The notes under the pieces were generated by a model. That model was not told the origin of the DNA. It saw only the letters and a program-made list of their open reading frames with translations, and ran no database searches. Position numbers and translations under genes: made by a program. This document shows positions 40,921 to 49,590 of a DNA stretch of 64,000 nt, one piece after another; the stretch's first letter is position 1; each line of letters opens with the position of its first letter. The stretch comes from Clostridiales bacterium (lineage in GTDB: Bacteria; Bacillota; Clostridia; Oscillospirales; Oscillospiraceae): the NCBI GenBank assembly GCA_004558025.1, contig SFEG01000006.1, forward strand, positions 41,026-105,025. Direction: 5' to 3'.

Positions 40921-41480
40921 TATTCTTTAACCTCTTTCAAATACTGTGCTCTGCCGAGCCTATACAGATCATTTCCCTCGCTGTCGATGGCGACCGTAAG
41001 CGGCATATCCTTCACAGTTAGTCTGCGCACGGCCTCGCAGCCGAGATCCTCCCAGCAGACAAGCTCCGCTTCCTCGATGGATGCCGCCATAAGGGCTCCC
41101 GCTCCGCCGATTGCCGCCAAGTACACAGCACCGTTTCGGATCATAGAGCGCACGACCTCGTCGCTACGGTTGCCCTTGCCGATCATGATCTTAAGCCCCG
41201 CGTCGAGAAGGCGCGGAGAATACGCGTCCATCCTGCCGGAGGTCGTCGGCCCCGCCGAGCCTATGCAGCAGCCGTCATGCTCCGGGGTCGGACCGACATA
41301 GTATACGGCGCTGCCGTTCAAGTCAAACGGCGGCCTTTCGCCTCGGTCGAGGCACTCGCAGATGCGCTTGTGCGCAGCGTCACGCGCGGTGTACACCGTG
41401 CCGGACAGCAGTACGCTGTCTCCCGCTTTGAGCTTCTTAAGCTCCTGCTCAGAGGCAGGAATGCTTATCTTATATTCCAT
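40920..41480 (-). CDS. Class I fumarate hydratase, beta subunit
   Basis: A 186-residue subunit. LKAGDSVLLSGTVYTARDAA, YYVGPTPEHDGCCIGSAGPT and TSGRMDAYSPRLLDAG match the C-terminal half of class I [4Fe-4S] fumarases or the beta subunit of tartrate dehydratase. The start at 41480 follows GAGGTGTACG. It works with the alpha subunit encoded eight bases upstream. Fumarase is likelier than tartrate dehydratase because malic enzyme follows. Confidence 0.9.
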   Translation of the reverse strand: MEYKISIPASEQELKKLKAGDSVLLSGTVYTARDAAHKRICECLDRGERPPFDLNGSAVYYVGPTPEHDGCCIGSAGPTTSGRMDAYSPRLLDAGLKIMIGKGNRSDEVVRSMIRNGAVYLAAIGGAGALMAASIEEAELVCWEDLGCEAVRRLTVKDMPLTVAIDSEGNDLYRLGRAQYLKEVKE

Positions 41481-41488
41481 CGTACACC

Positions 41489-42328
41489 TCACAGACTTGC
41501 GCTTTTTCTGCGCGTGGCGTGGCAGCTTATATTGACAGCGACAGGCAGTCCGGCAACGTGCGTAGGCATGCTCTCTATGAGCACGGCCAGCGCCGTTGTT
41601 TTGCCGCCGAAGCCCTGCGGGCCTATGCCGAGGGCGTTTATCTTATCGAGCAGCTCCTTTTCGAGCGCCGCGTAATACTCGTCGCGATTGGGCTTATCGA
41701 GCGGGCGCAGGAGCGCGTGCTTTGCAAGGTATGCCGCCTTGTCAAAACTTCCGCCGATGCCGACACCGACGATTATCGGCGGGCAGGGGTTTGCTCCGGC
41801 CTTTTCAACAGTTTCGAGCACGAAGCGCTTGACACCCTCGACGCCGTCGGCGGGCTTGAGCATTTTAAGCGCACTCATATTCTCGCTGCCGAAGCCCTTG
41901 GGCATGACTGTTATGCGCAGGCTTTCTCCCGGAACGAGCTTCACGCTCAGAAGCGCCGGAGTGTTGTCGCCGGTGTTGATCCTGCGCAGAGGGTCGCACA
42001 CGACGCTTTTTCGCAGATATCCCTCGCCGTAGCCGCGGCGCACGCCGTTATTGACCGCTTCTTCAAGGTCACCGTCAATATGCACATCCTGTCCGAGCTC
42101 AAGAAAAACGCAGGCCATGCCCGTATCCTGGCACATGGGCAGCGTTTTTTCCTCCGCTATTCGGACATTGTCGCCCAAAAGCGAGAGTATTCGCTTTGCA
42201 CCGTCCCAGGGCTCTTCGATCTCCGCGCATTCGATGGCGCTCACAACGTCGTCCGGCAGACGGAGATTTGCCTCGATGCACAGCCGTGCAACGGTATCTT
42301 CAATTAATTTTGCGTCTATGTTTCTCAT
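41489..42328 (-). CDS. Class I fumarate hydratase, alpha subunit
   Basis: A 279-residue subunit carrying the Fe-S cluster. LPMCQDTGMACVFLELG, VGVGIGGSFDKAAYLAKHAL and NISCHATRRKSA hold the three cluster cysteines (CQDTG, NPCPP region, CHATR). The start at 42328 (MRNIDAKLIEDTV) follows GGAGCAAAGC. It is first of fumA-fumB-malic enzyme-deacetylase. Oxygen-sensitive type, in keeping with an anaerobe. Confidence 0.9.
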   Translation of the reverse strand: MRNIDAKLIEDTVARLCIEANLRLPDDVVSAIECAEIEEPWDGAKRILSLLGDNVRIAEEKTLPMCQDTGMACVFLELGQDVHIDGDLEEAVNNGVRRGYGEGYLRKSVVCDPLRRINTGDNTPALLSVKLVPGESLRITVMPKGFGSENMSALKMLKPADGVEGVKRFVLETVEKAGANPCPPIIVGVGIGGSFDKAAYLAKHALLRPLDKPNRDEYYAALEKELLDKINALGIGPQGFGGKTTALAVLIESMPTHVAGLPVAVNISCHATRRKSASL

Positions 42329-42358
42329 GCTTTGCTCCATGTTTTTTGTTTCATGGCA

Positions 42359-42387
42359 ATTATAAGCGTTAATAAAGCAGGAGTCAA
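42359..42387 (-). promoter_or_regulatory. Promoter of the fumarase operon
   Basis: TTGACT (42382-42387) and TATAAT (42359-42364) on the minus strand are 17 bases apart. The -35 box overlaps one arm of the terminator of the upstream peptidase gene. Confidence 0.75.
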
Positions 42388-42401
42388 TAAACTCCTGCTT
42401 T
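42374..42401 (-). terminator. Terminator of the M1-type peptidase gene
   Basis: AAAGCAGGAGT pairs with ACTCCTGCTTT around CAATAA. It overlaps the -35 box of the fumarase promoter. Confidence 0.82.
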
Positions 42402-42421
42402 TGCGATATTCAATTTTTATC

Positions 42422-43921
42422 TTATCTCGTCGGAGAAAGATATTCACTCAGCAGTGCTCTGACCTCGCCGCCCGGCGCGGTTTTCTCAATGGCGGCGCGG
42501 AAGTCGGCGGTGGTCACTTCTTTGAACATATGCTCTGTATACCAGGTTTGCATGAAAGCGTCAAAGCTCTCAGCGCCCATTGCCTGCCGCAGCTTCCACA
42601 AAAACTGCGGTCCGACCTTGTATACGGCGTGTATATAGTCGCCGTAGCCCGTTCCCTCGTCGAAGTATTCACCGACGCTGAGGTCAATGTACTTTTGCGC
42701 AAGCGCACCGTCGAAGGCCATGACCCGCTCACTAACGTCCGACTCGCTCTCGCCTGTATATAGCTGATAGACATATTCTCCGTAAACGGCAAAGCTCTCA
42801 TCCAGCCACGCCTCTCGGTACTGGTCGTTTCCGACGGCGGCATAGAACCACTCGTGCGCGACCTCGTGAGCTACGTCAAGGCGCAGGCGCTTATCGGCCT
42901 CGTCCTCCGACTCCAGGCTGCCTGCATATGAGGACGCTATGCGCACCATGCCGGGGTATTCCATTCCGCCGTAGTTATACGGCGCCTGAACGACGTCGAG
43001 CGTATCGTAAGGGTATTTGCCCCAGGCTTCTTCAAAGGCGGAAACCGCGTCAACTGCGGCCTTGAGTGAGATCTCGCCCTGCTTTTTGTCGCCGTCAGCG
43101 GCAGAATTGTAATAGCTGTTTACCGTAACATCGCCGGCCCTGGCCGTGAGCTTTTCAAAGCTCTCTCCGACTATGACGGCAAAGTCGCGCACCTTATCGG
43201 CTTTTAATGTCCATGTTCCGTCGGCGCTTTGTGCTTCGCTGCCGGTAGACACGACGGTGCAGCCCTCGGGAACGCTGAGGGTCATCTCAAAGCTTGCGCA
43301 GCGCGAGAAAAAGCACTCGCCGTCGGCAAAATACGGTGTTTCGTTCCACTTGCCGTCAATGTACTCGGCGAGCATGGGGTATGCTTGAGAGAGGCAGGTA
43401 ACGCTCTTTGAGCCGTAGTCGCCGCTCGGATACCAGCACAGGCGCTCGCCGCCGCAGGGTATCTCGGTCGAGTAATCGACCGTGACGGTCGTGCGCTCAC
43501 CCGGGCGCAGGGGCGACGAGAGCGTAACGTATACGACAGACTTATCCTTCTGCGCCTCGAATTTAAGCGTATTGCCTGCCGAATCGAGCACCTCGCGTAT
43601 GCTGCCGGGCGTGTATTCGCCGCCCATATCGTTTTCAAGCTCGAGATTAGATGCCGCGTAATCGCGCAGACAGATACGCTCCCATGTATCAGAGCTTGTG
43701 TTTGTGAAGCTTATGACGGCGGTCTCCGTAAAATGTGCTGCAAGGCTTTTGCTCTCAATGTCCGCCGGTGTGAGCTTTGCCGTCAGGCGGTATTCCGTCT
43801 GCGTTTCGGCTGCTGTATTCGGAGAAGCTGTCGCCTTCGGCGCAGGGGTCTTGCCGCATGCGCCGAGGCTCATGAGCATTATAAGTATAAGCGATATGCA
43901 TAGTACGTTTTTTGGTTTCAT
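42422..43921 (-). CDS. Lipoprotein metallopeptidase, M1 (gluzincin) family
   Basis: A 499-residue protein with a lipobox (LGAC). The N-terminal part is beta-rich (aminopeptidase N-type domain). Residues near 350 give HEVAHEWFY with a Glu 18 residues later in WLDESFAVYGEY, which is the HExxH-x18-E zinc site. GGMEYPGMV is the exopeptidase GAMEN-like region. It is a membrane-attached aminopeptidase probably acting outside the cell. The start at 43921 follows AAGGAG; the longer frame lacks a site. Confidence 0.88.
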   Translation of the reverse strand: MKPKNVLCISLILIMLMSLGACGKTPAPKATASPNTAAETQTEYRLTAKLTPADIESKSLAAHFTETAVISFTNTSSDTWERICLRDYAASNLELENDMGGEYTPGSIREVLDSAGNTLKFEAQKDKSVVYVTLSSPLRPGERTTVTVDYSTEIPCGGERLCWYPSGDYGSKSVTCLSQAYPMLAEYIDGKWNETPYFADGECFFSRCASFEMTLSVPEGCTVVSTGSEAQSADGTWTLKADKVRDFAVIVGESFEKLTARAGDVTVNSYYNSAADGDKKQGEISLKAAVDAVSAFEEAWGKYPYDTLDVVQAPYNYGGMEYPGMVRIASSYAGSLESEDEADKRLRLDVAHEVAHEWFYAAVGNDQYREAWLDESFAVYGEYVYQLYTGESESDVSERVMAFDGALAQKYIDLSVGEYFDEGTGYGDYIHAVYKVGPQFLWKLRQAMGAESFDAFMQTWYTEHMFKEVTTADFRAAIEKTAPGGEVRALLSEYLSPTR

Positions 43922-43985
43922 TGTCTGTGCTCCTTTCAAAACGGGCACATATTAATACTCCGAGGCAAAATTTCAGCATAGAAAA

Positions 43986-44009
43986 AGCACCCATCGAATG
44001 ATGGGTGCT
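43986..44009 (-). terminator. Terminator of uppP
   Basis: AGCACCCATC pairs with GATGGGTGCT around GAAT. The minus strand continues with TTTTTC. Confidence 0.88.
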
Positions 44010-44018
44010 CAAAATTTT

Positions 44019-44831
44019 TCACTTTAGCAAAAAATACGCTATGACTATAACACCGAGGATGATGCGATACCATCCGAAGATCTTGAAGTCCTTTTTCTTA
44101 ATATAGCTCATGAGGAACTTAATGGCCACGACGGACACAAGGAAGGCGACAACGCAGCCGACGATGAGCGTTATGAGCTCGGCACTCGTAAAGCTGAAGC
44201 CGAAAGCGAGCATCTTCAGAAGCGACACGCCGACCATGACGGGTACGGCGAGGAAGAAGGTAAACTCCGCTGCCGCGACGCGCGATACGCCGATCACAAG
44301 GCCGCCTATGATGGTCGAGCCGCTGCGCGAGGTGCCGGGAATGATCGACAGCGCCTGGAACAGGCCGATGATGAGCGCATCCTTATACGATATCTCCTCG
44401 AGAGTTTTAACTCTCGGCTCGCGGCCGCGGTTCCAGTTTTCGATCACGATGAAAAGTATACCGTAGACTATGAGCGCTGCCGCAACAACATAGCAGTTAT
44501 CGACAAAGTCGAAGATGAGGTATGCGATAAATCCCGGTATGCAGGCTATGACGACCTTGAACCAAAGGATGAATGTCTCTTTTTTTATCGCACTGCCGTT
44601 TTTCTTCCTGCTCTGAAACGGCCACATTTTGCCCCAATAGAGGATGATGACCGCGAGTATCGCTCCGAGCTGGATGACATACAGGAACATCTCGCGAAAC
44701 TCGGGCGTAACGTTCATGTGGATAAATTCATCCACCAGCAGCATGTGGCCCGTGCTCGAAATGGGCAGCCACTCGGTTATGCCCTCGACGATGCCGATGA
44801 TTATTACTTTTATAAGCTCTATAATGTCCAT
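44019..44831 (-). CDS. uppP: Undecaprenyl-diphosphatase
   Basis: A 270-residue membrane enzyme that recycles the C55 lipid carrier of cell-wall synthesis and confers bacitracin tolerance. GIVEGITEWLPISSTGHMLL and IPGTSRSGSTIIGGL are the two catalytic motifs. About eight helices. The ATG at 44831 is preferred over the GTG at 44837; neither has a strong ribosome binding site. It lies 21 bases after asnA. Confidence 0.94.
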   Translation of the reverse strand: MDIIELIKVIIIGIVEGITEWLPISSTGHMLLVDEFIHMNVTPEFREMFLYVIQLGAILAVIILYWGKMWPFQSRKKNGSAIKKETFILWFKVVIACIPGFIAYLIFDFVDNCYVVAAALIVYGILFIVIENWNRGREPRVKTLEEISYKDALIIGLFQALSIIPGTSRSGSTIIGGLVIGVSRVAAAEFTFFLAVPVMVGVSLLKMLAFGFSFTSAELITLIVGCVVAFLVSVVAIKFLMSYIKKKDFKIFGWYRIILGVIVIAYFLLK

Positions 44832-44852
44832 ATTCACACTTTATGCGGCCTT

Positions 44853-45866
44853 TTACAGGAGCATGACTCCCTTTTCCGCGCAGACCTCCTCGGTGTGCTT
44901 GTCCCAAATGGATACCTGCACCTCGCCGATATGTACCTTGCCGAGCAGGAGCATGGATACGCGCGACTGGCCGATGCCGCCGCCGATGGTGAGGGGCAGC
45001 TCGCCGTTTAGGAGCATCTTGTGATACGGAAGCTCTCTGCGGTCATCGCAGCCGGAGAGCCTGAGCTGCTTATCCAGCGACTCGGGATCGACGCGGATGC
45101 CCATGGAGGATATCTCTATGGCGCAGTCGAGCCAGTCGCACCAGAACAGAATATCGCCGTTGAGCGACCAGTCGTCATAGTCGGGCGCGCGGCCGTCATG
45201 CGGCTTGCCGGAGCGCAGTGCGCCGCCGATGCCGATTATGAACACGGTCTTGTGCTCACGGGTGAAGGCATTCTCGCGCTGCTTTGCGGTCATGCCGGGG
45301 TACATGTCCTCAAGCTCCTGCGAGGTGATGAAGGTGACATTGCGCTCGAGCTTCGGCAGGCACTGAAGCTGAGGGTAAATAGCCTGCATGGTGTCCTGCG
45401 TGTCGCACAGAGCCTTGACTATGTCCATAACGGTGAGCTTGAGATAGTCGATATTGCGGTTTTCCGCAAGGATGACCTTCTCCCAGTCCCACTGATCAAC
45501 GTAGACAGAGTGCAGGTTATCAAGCTCATCCTCGTCGCGGCGGATAGCGTCCATATCGGTGTAAAGTCCCTTGCCGGGGAAGAAGTTATAGCGCTTGAGC
45601 GCAAGGCGCTTCCACTTTGCAAGCGACTGCACGACCTGCGCGGTCGTATCCGAGCGGAGAATATCGAAGGACACAGGGCGCTCATAGCCGTTCAGGTTAT
45701 CGTTAAGTCCGGAATCAGAGTCGACAAACAATGGCGCGGACACACGGTAAAGATTTAAAAGTGCCGCAAGCCTGTCCTCAAACAGGCGTTTCAAAAGGCT
45801 TATGGCCTTCTGCGTATCGTAAACGCTGAGGATACTTTTGTATCCGTCCGGAATTCTGATCTCCAT
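44853..45866 (-). CDS. asnA: Aspartate-ammonia ligase
   Basis: A 337-residue asparagine synthetase of the ammonia-dependent type. DRLAALLNLYRVSAPLFVDS at the N-terminus, YTDMDAIRRDEDELDNLHSV and GGGIGQSRVSMLLLGKVHIG are typical of AsnA, an aminoacyl-tRNA-synthetase-like fold. The usual family length is about 330. GGAGGAAAACC precedes the start. Confidence 0.95.
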   Translation of the reverse strand: MEIRIPDGYKSILSVYDTQKAISLLKRLFEDRLAALLNLYRVSAPLFVDSDSGLNDNLNGYERPVSFDILRSDTTAQVVQSLAKWKRLALKRYNFFPGKGLYTDMDAIRRDEDELDNLHSVYVDQWDWEKVILAENRNIDYLKLTVMDIVKALCDTQDTMQAIYPQLQCLPKLERNVTFITSQELEDMYPGMTAKQRENAFTREHKTVFIIGIGGALRSGKPHDGRAPDYDDWSLNGDILFWCDWLDCAIEISSMGIRVDPESLDKQLRLSGCDDRRELPYHKMLLNGELPLTIGGGIGQSRVSMLLLGKVHIGEVQVSIWDKHTEEVCAEKGVMLL

Positions 45867-45903
45867 GGTTTTCCTCCTGGTGTATACGTAAAAATAAATA
45901 TAT

Positions 45904-45928
45904 AAACGCCCATGCGAGATGGGCGTTT
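45904..45928. terminator. Terminator of the DUF4364 gene
   Basis: AAACGCCCAT pairs with ATGGGCGTTT around GCGAG, with T-rich sequence on both sides. Confidence 0.82.
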
Positions 45929-45930
45929 TA

Positions 45931-46470
45931 TTACCCTTTTTTATTCTCGGGCTTTTTGTCCAAAAGCTCGATTATCTTGCAGTATATCTCCTCTGCCCTG
46001 TCGCGGAAATTTTCCTCTATGCGCTCGGCCTGCTGCTCGCCGGACGAGAGAATATTGAGCCTTATTATCTCGCCCTTACCATCGCTCATGGCAAGGGTGA
46101 CAAAGCAGCCGCTGTCACGGTTTCTGTGCTGCGCGGTTATCATCGACAGGCGGCGCAGTCTCTCTGCCTCGGGGGCTATTATCTTCTCCGCCCTTTTTCG
46201 GACGGAAAACGGCAGACTGCTCTCGACCGTTTCGGCAGCGTCCGCGCCGCGCTTGCTCACGCGCAGACCGGTCTCTTCCTCAATGACGAGGCCGCTTTCG
46301 ATAAGCTCGGCAAGGCAGTCGGAATACTCGAAATAGCCGAAGCCCTCATCGCACTGCTGCGTAAAATCCTGAAGGTCAATGGGCGCGACTATGCCCGGCA
46401 GGCGGCGGAGAATAAATAATATGAGAATTTTTATATCAAGCTTTTCATGGATAAAGCCGTATCTTTCCAT
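45931..46470 (-). CDS. DUF4364 family protein (winged-helix-like)
   Basis: A 179-residue protein. KLDIKILILFILRRLPGIVA, DLQDFTQQCDEGFGYFEYSD and CLAELIESGLVIEEETGLRV match DUF4364, a clostridial family with a winged-helix N-terminus that is probably a regulator. GGGAGAGTGCT precedes the ATG. Function unknown. Confidence 0.85.
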   Translation of the reverse strand: MERYGFIHEKLDIKILILFILRRLPGIVAPIDLQDFTQQCDEGFGYFEYSDCLAELIESGLVIEEETGLRVSKRGADAAETVESSLPFSVRKRAEKIIAPEAERLRRLSMITAQHRNRDSGCFVTLAMSDGKGEIIRLNILSSGEQQAERIEENFRDRAEEIYCKIIELLDKKPENKKG

Positions 46471-46521
46471 AGCACTCTCCCGAAGATGACATTATACATT
46501 CAAAATATGAACAAGTAAACC

Positions 46522-46707
46522 CTATTTGCTCTTTTTATAGGCGTCAAGGCACGCAAATATGATCACAACAGTTGTTATGTGCAATATAATGCTCCTGGGT
46601 GAAAGCGGCGCGGATGCCGTGTGCAGAACGCCGAAGTCTGCCAGGATCATCGCGAAAAGTATAAGCACCTCAACGGCTATGAGAATAAGCCAGATCTTTT
46701 TATTCAA
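46522..46707 (-). CDS. Small membrane protein, two helices
   Basis: A 61-residue protein from a TTG start (GGGGAGGTAGGAAGA upstream). It reads LNKKIWLILIAVEVLILFAM then a loop and a second helix (SIILHITTVVIIFACLDAY) with a basic end. The longer frame to 46773 has no site. It lies 51 bases upstream of the DUF4364 gene in the same direction. Family unknown. Confidence 0.6.
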   Translation of the reverse strand: MNKKIWLILIAVEVLILFAMILADFGVLHTASAPLSPRSIILHITTVVIIFACLDAYKKSK

Positions 46708-46849
46708 TCTTCCTACCTCCCCTACTGCTCCTAACTTATATAATAATACATACTTTTCTTTTTGTAAATCCAATATTCTTCACATTTTGGAACACTGCGC
46801 ATAGACTGTATTGAAGTTTTTCTTCAATTCCATCCTGGGAGGTATATTT

Positions 46850-47638
46850 ATGGCAGACAGGGTCGTGCCCGGTCCGGTCAATGATAATGACTGCATAAAA
46901 CAGGCCGTTTGTGTCAATACGAGAAAGATAATGGATGCCTGCCGCGACAAGGACTGCATCGAGGATCTGCGCGTTTATCCCACAGTGAGCTCTCTTCCCT
47001 ACATAGAGAGCGCGTTCAGCGTGCGTCCGAAGTGCGCGCAGCTTCTGCAATGCGAGGTCAAGGTGAATGAAATCTGCCTCAACCGCGGCTATTACACGGT
47101 CGACGTTACCTACTTCTACAAGATAAGCGGCGAGACATTCCCTGCAAATCAAACCTTCACGGGTCTTGCGGTGTTCGATAAGCGTGTGATGCTTTTCGGC
47201 TCGGAGGGCAGGGTCAGAAGCTTTTCCTCCGATGACTGCTGCATCCCGAACACCGACAGCAGCATGCCCTTTGCAGAGGTCGACGCCGTCGATCCCATCG
47301 CGCTGCACATGACGCTTGCCGAGACGGCGCTGCCCGATCCCGGCATCGACCAGCGCGACATTCCGCAGAGCATACTCGACTCCTTCGGCGAGGATATCTC
47401 CGTCACCGGCGGCACGCGCCACGTTTATGTGACCCTCGGTCAGTTTTCGATCATCCGCCTTGAGCGCAATACGCAGCTTCTCATCCCGGCTTACGATTAC
47501 TGCCTGCCGGAGAAGGAGTGCGTGGGATCAAACGAGGATGATCCCTGCACAATGTTCGGCCGCATAAGCTTCCCCGTCGACGAGTTCTTCCCGCCCGACA
47601 ACGTCGAGCCCTGCGCCGACTACAAAAGCATGGTGTAA
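46850..47638 (+). CDS. Conserved Cys-rich protein, possibly spore-associated
   Basis: A 262-residue protein without signal or membrane helix. The opening VPGPVNDNDCIKQAVCVNTR, DACRDKDCIEDLRVY, and many cysteines (about 15) recall a conserved clostridial family of unknown function. The beta-rich centre (YYTVDVTYFYKISGETFPAN) suggests a self-assembling or coat-like protein. GGGAGGTATATTT precedes the start. A spore-coat role is only a guess from composition and the sporulating host. Confidence 0.6.
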   Translation: MADRVVPGPVNDNDCIKQAVCVNTRKIMDACRDKDCIEDLRVYPTVSSLPYIESAFSVRPKCAQLLQCEVKVNEICLNRGYYTVDVTYFYKISGETFPANQTFTGLAVFDKRVMLFGSEGRVRSFSSDDCCIPNTDSSMPFAEVDAVDPIALHMTLAETALPDPGIDQRDIPQSILDSFGEDISVTGGTRHVYVTLGQFSIIRLERNTQLLIPAYDYCLPEKECVGSNEDDPCTMFGRISFPVDEFFPPDNVEPCADYKSMV

Positions 47639-47641
47639 AGT

Positions 47642-47670
47642 AAAAACCTCCGGCTAATCCGGAGGTTTTT
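47642..47670. terminator. Bidirectional terminator
   Basis: AAAAACCTCCGG pairs with CCGGAGGTTTTT around CTAAT, between the Cys-rich gene and ftsH. Confidence 0.92.
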
Positions 47671-47672
47671 GA

Positions 47673-49490
47673 TTACTTATCGAGTATTTCCATGAATTCT
47701 TCGCCGGTGATGGTCTCTTTTTCGTAGAGGAATTTTGCGAGCTCATCGAGCTTTTCGCGGTTATCGGTCAGGATCCCGACGGCCTTATCGTGCTGCTTTT
47801 TAACGAGCGCAACGACCTGACGGTCGATCTGCGCCTGAGTTTCAGCAGAGCATGCAAGCGATGTATCGCCGCCGAGATACTGGTTAGTGACCGTTTCCAT
47901 AGCGACCATGTCGAAATCCTCGCTCATGCCGTAGCGCGTTATCATTGCGCGGGCAAGCTTTGTCGCCTGCTCGATATCATTCGAGGCACCCGTTGTGACC
48001 GAGCCGAAAACGACCTCCTCGGCCGCGCGTCCGCCGGTGAAGGTGGCAATCTTGTTTTCTATTTCTTCCTTGCTCATGAGGTAGTGGTTGCCCTCTTCGA
48101 CCTGCATGGTGTAGCCCAAAGCGCCGGAGGTGCGCGGGACGATAGTTATCTTCTGCACAGGCGCTGAGTGGGTCTGCTTTGCGGCGACGAGCGCATGGCC
48201 GATCTCGTGATATGCTACAATGTGCTTTTCGTGGTCGGTCATGATGGCATTTTTCTTCTGATAGCCGGCGATGACGACTTCAATGCTCTCCTCAAGGTCG
48301 GCCTGATTTGCAAAGCGCCTGCCGTCACGCACGGCGCGCAGCGCGGCCTCGTTTACTATGTTGGCAAGCTCCGCGCCCGATGCGCCCGAGGCCATTCGGG
48401 CGATCTTGCCGAAATCAACATCCTCGGCAACTTTGATCTTGCGCGCGTGGACCTTGAGTATCTCCTCCCTGCCTTTAAGGTCGGGGAGCTCGACCGGCAC
48501 GCGGCGGTCAAAGCGGCCCGGGCGCGTGAGCGCCGGGTCGAGAGACTCGGGGCGGTTGGTCGCGGCAAGGATTATTACGCCGTTATTGCCCTCAAAGCCG
48601 TCCATCTCGGTGAGCAGCTGGTTGAGCGTCTGCTCGCGCTCATCGTTGCCGCCGAGCTGACCGTCACGTTTTTTGCCGATTGCGTCGATCTCGTCGATAA
48701 AAACGATGCAGGGCGCTTTTTCCTTGGCCTGCTTGAACAGGTCGCGTACCTTGCTTGCGCCCATGCCGACGAACATTTCAACGAACTCCGAGCCCGACAT
48801 TGAGAAAAACGGCACGTCCGCTTCACCGGCAACGGCCTTTGCAAGCATGGTCTTGCCCGTTCCCGGAGGGCCGACGAGCAGTATGCCTTTGGGCATGGAG
48901 GCTCCGATCTCTTTATACTTGCCGGGATCGTGCAGATAATCGACGATCTCGGAAAGGTTCTCCTTTGCCTCGTCCTCACCTGCGACGTCGGCAAACTTTA
49001 TGCCCTCTGCGGATTTGACATAGACTCTGGCGTTTGACTTGCCCATGTTGAACATCATGGAGTTGCCGCCGCCCATTTTATCCATCATTTTGCGCGACAT
49101 ATACTGGCCGAGAGCCACGAATATGATTATCGGCAGCAGCCAGCCGAGTATGCTGACAAGCGCCGAGGTCTGTTCTATCTCCTCGCCGGTCGTGGAGACA
49201 TCGGCCTTAAGCAGGCGCGAGACGAGATCGTCGTCGGGCACCATGGCCGTCTTATATATCTTTCCGCTTTTTTCATCACCCTTGAACAGGATGCGGTTAT
49301 TCTGCTCCTGTATCTCAACGGCGCTGACTTCGCCTTTGTCGACCATGTTGATAAAGGTATTATAGTCTACCTCCTTGATCTGATGCTCACTTATCCACGG
49401 CATTGCCACGAAATTGAACACCAGCAGGAGGATCAGGACTATCGTGTAGTAATAAACGAGCGGTTTTTTCGGTGATTTTACTTCGTTCAT
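47673..49490 (-). CDS. ftsH: ATP-dependent zinc metalloprotease FtsH
   Basis: A 605-residue membrane protease with two N-terminal helices flanking a short outside domain. The AAA domain has Walker A GPPGTGKT, Walker B IVFIDEIDAIG and arginine fingers in RPGRFDRR. The zinc site is HEIGH. It degrades misfolded membrane and short-lived regulatory proteins. AAGGAGCAAGGCGT precedes the start. Confidence 0.97.
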   Translation of the reverse strand: MNEVKSPKKPLVYYYTIVLILLLVFNFVAMPWISEHQIKEVDYNTFINMVDKGEVSAVEIQEQNNRILFKGDEKSGKIYKTAMVPDDDLVSRLLKADVSTTGEEIEQTSALVSILGWLLPIIIFVALGQYMSRKMMDKMGGGNSMMFNMGKSNARVYVKSAEGIKFADVAGEDEAKENLSEIVDYLHDPGKYKEIGASMPKGILLVGPPGTGKTMLAKAVAGEADVPFFSMSGSEFVEMFVGMGASKVRDLFKQAKEKAPCIVFIDEIDAIGKKRDGQLGGNDEREQTLNQLLTEMDGFEGNNGVIILAATNRPESLDPALTRPGRFDRRVPVELPDLKGREEILKVHARKIKVAEDVDFGKIARMASGASGAELANIVNEAALRAVRDGRRFANQADLEESIEVVIAGYQKKNAIMTDHEKHIVAYHEIGHALVAAKQTHSAPVQKITIVPRTSGALGYTMQVEEGNHYLMSKEEIENKIATFTGGRAAEEVVFGSVTTGASNDIEQATKLARAMITRYGMSEDFDMVAMETVTNQYLGGDTSLACSAETQAQIDRQVVALVKKQHDKAVGILTDNREKLDELAKFLYEKETITGEEFMEILDK

Positions 49491-49519
49491 ACGCCTTGCT
49501 CCTTAAAGGTCATATATTG

Positions 49520-49547
49520 TGTATAGCTTAACACGGACTATAGTAAA
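49520..49547 (-). promoter_or_regulatory. Probable ftsH promoter
   Basis: TTTACT (49542-49547) and TATACA (49520-49525) on the minus strand are 16 bases apart, 30-60 bases upstream of the ftsH start. Confidence 0.5.
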
Positions 49548-49590
49548 TTTTCACGAATTTTCTGTTAACGTTTTGTGCGCTTATACCAAA

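Noticed and set aside
45867..45903. T-box riboswitch before asnA
   Set aside because: The upstream gap is far too short and contains no T-box sequence.
46790..46830. Sporulation sigma factor promoter before the Cys-rich gene (CATAGACT-like -10)
   Set aside because: Only a loose match without a matching -35 element; too weak to call.
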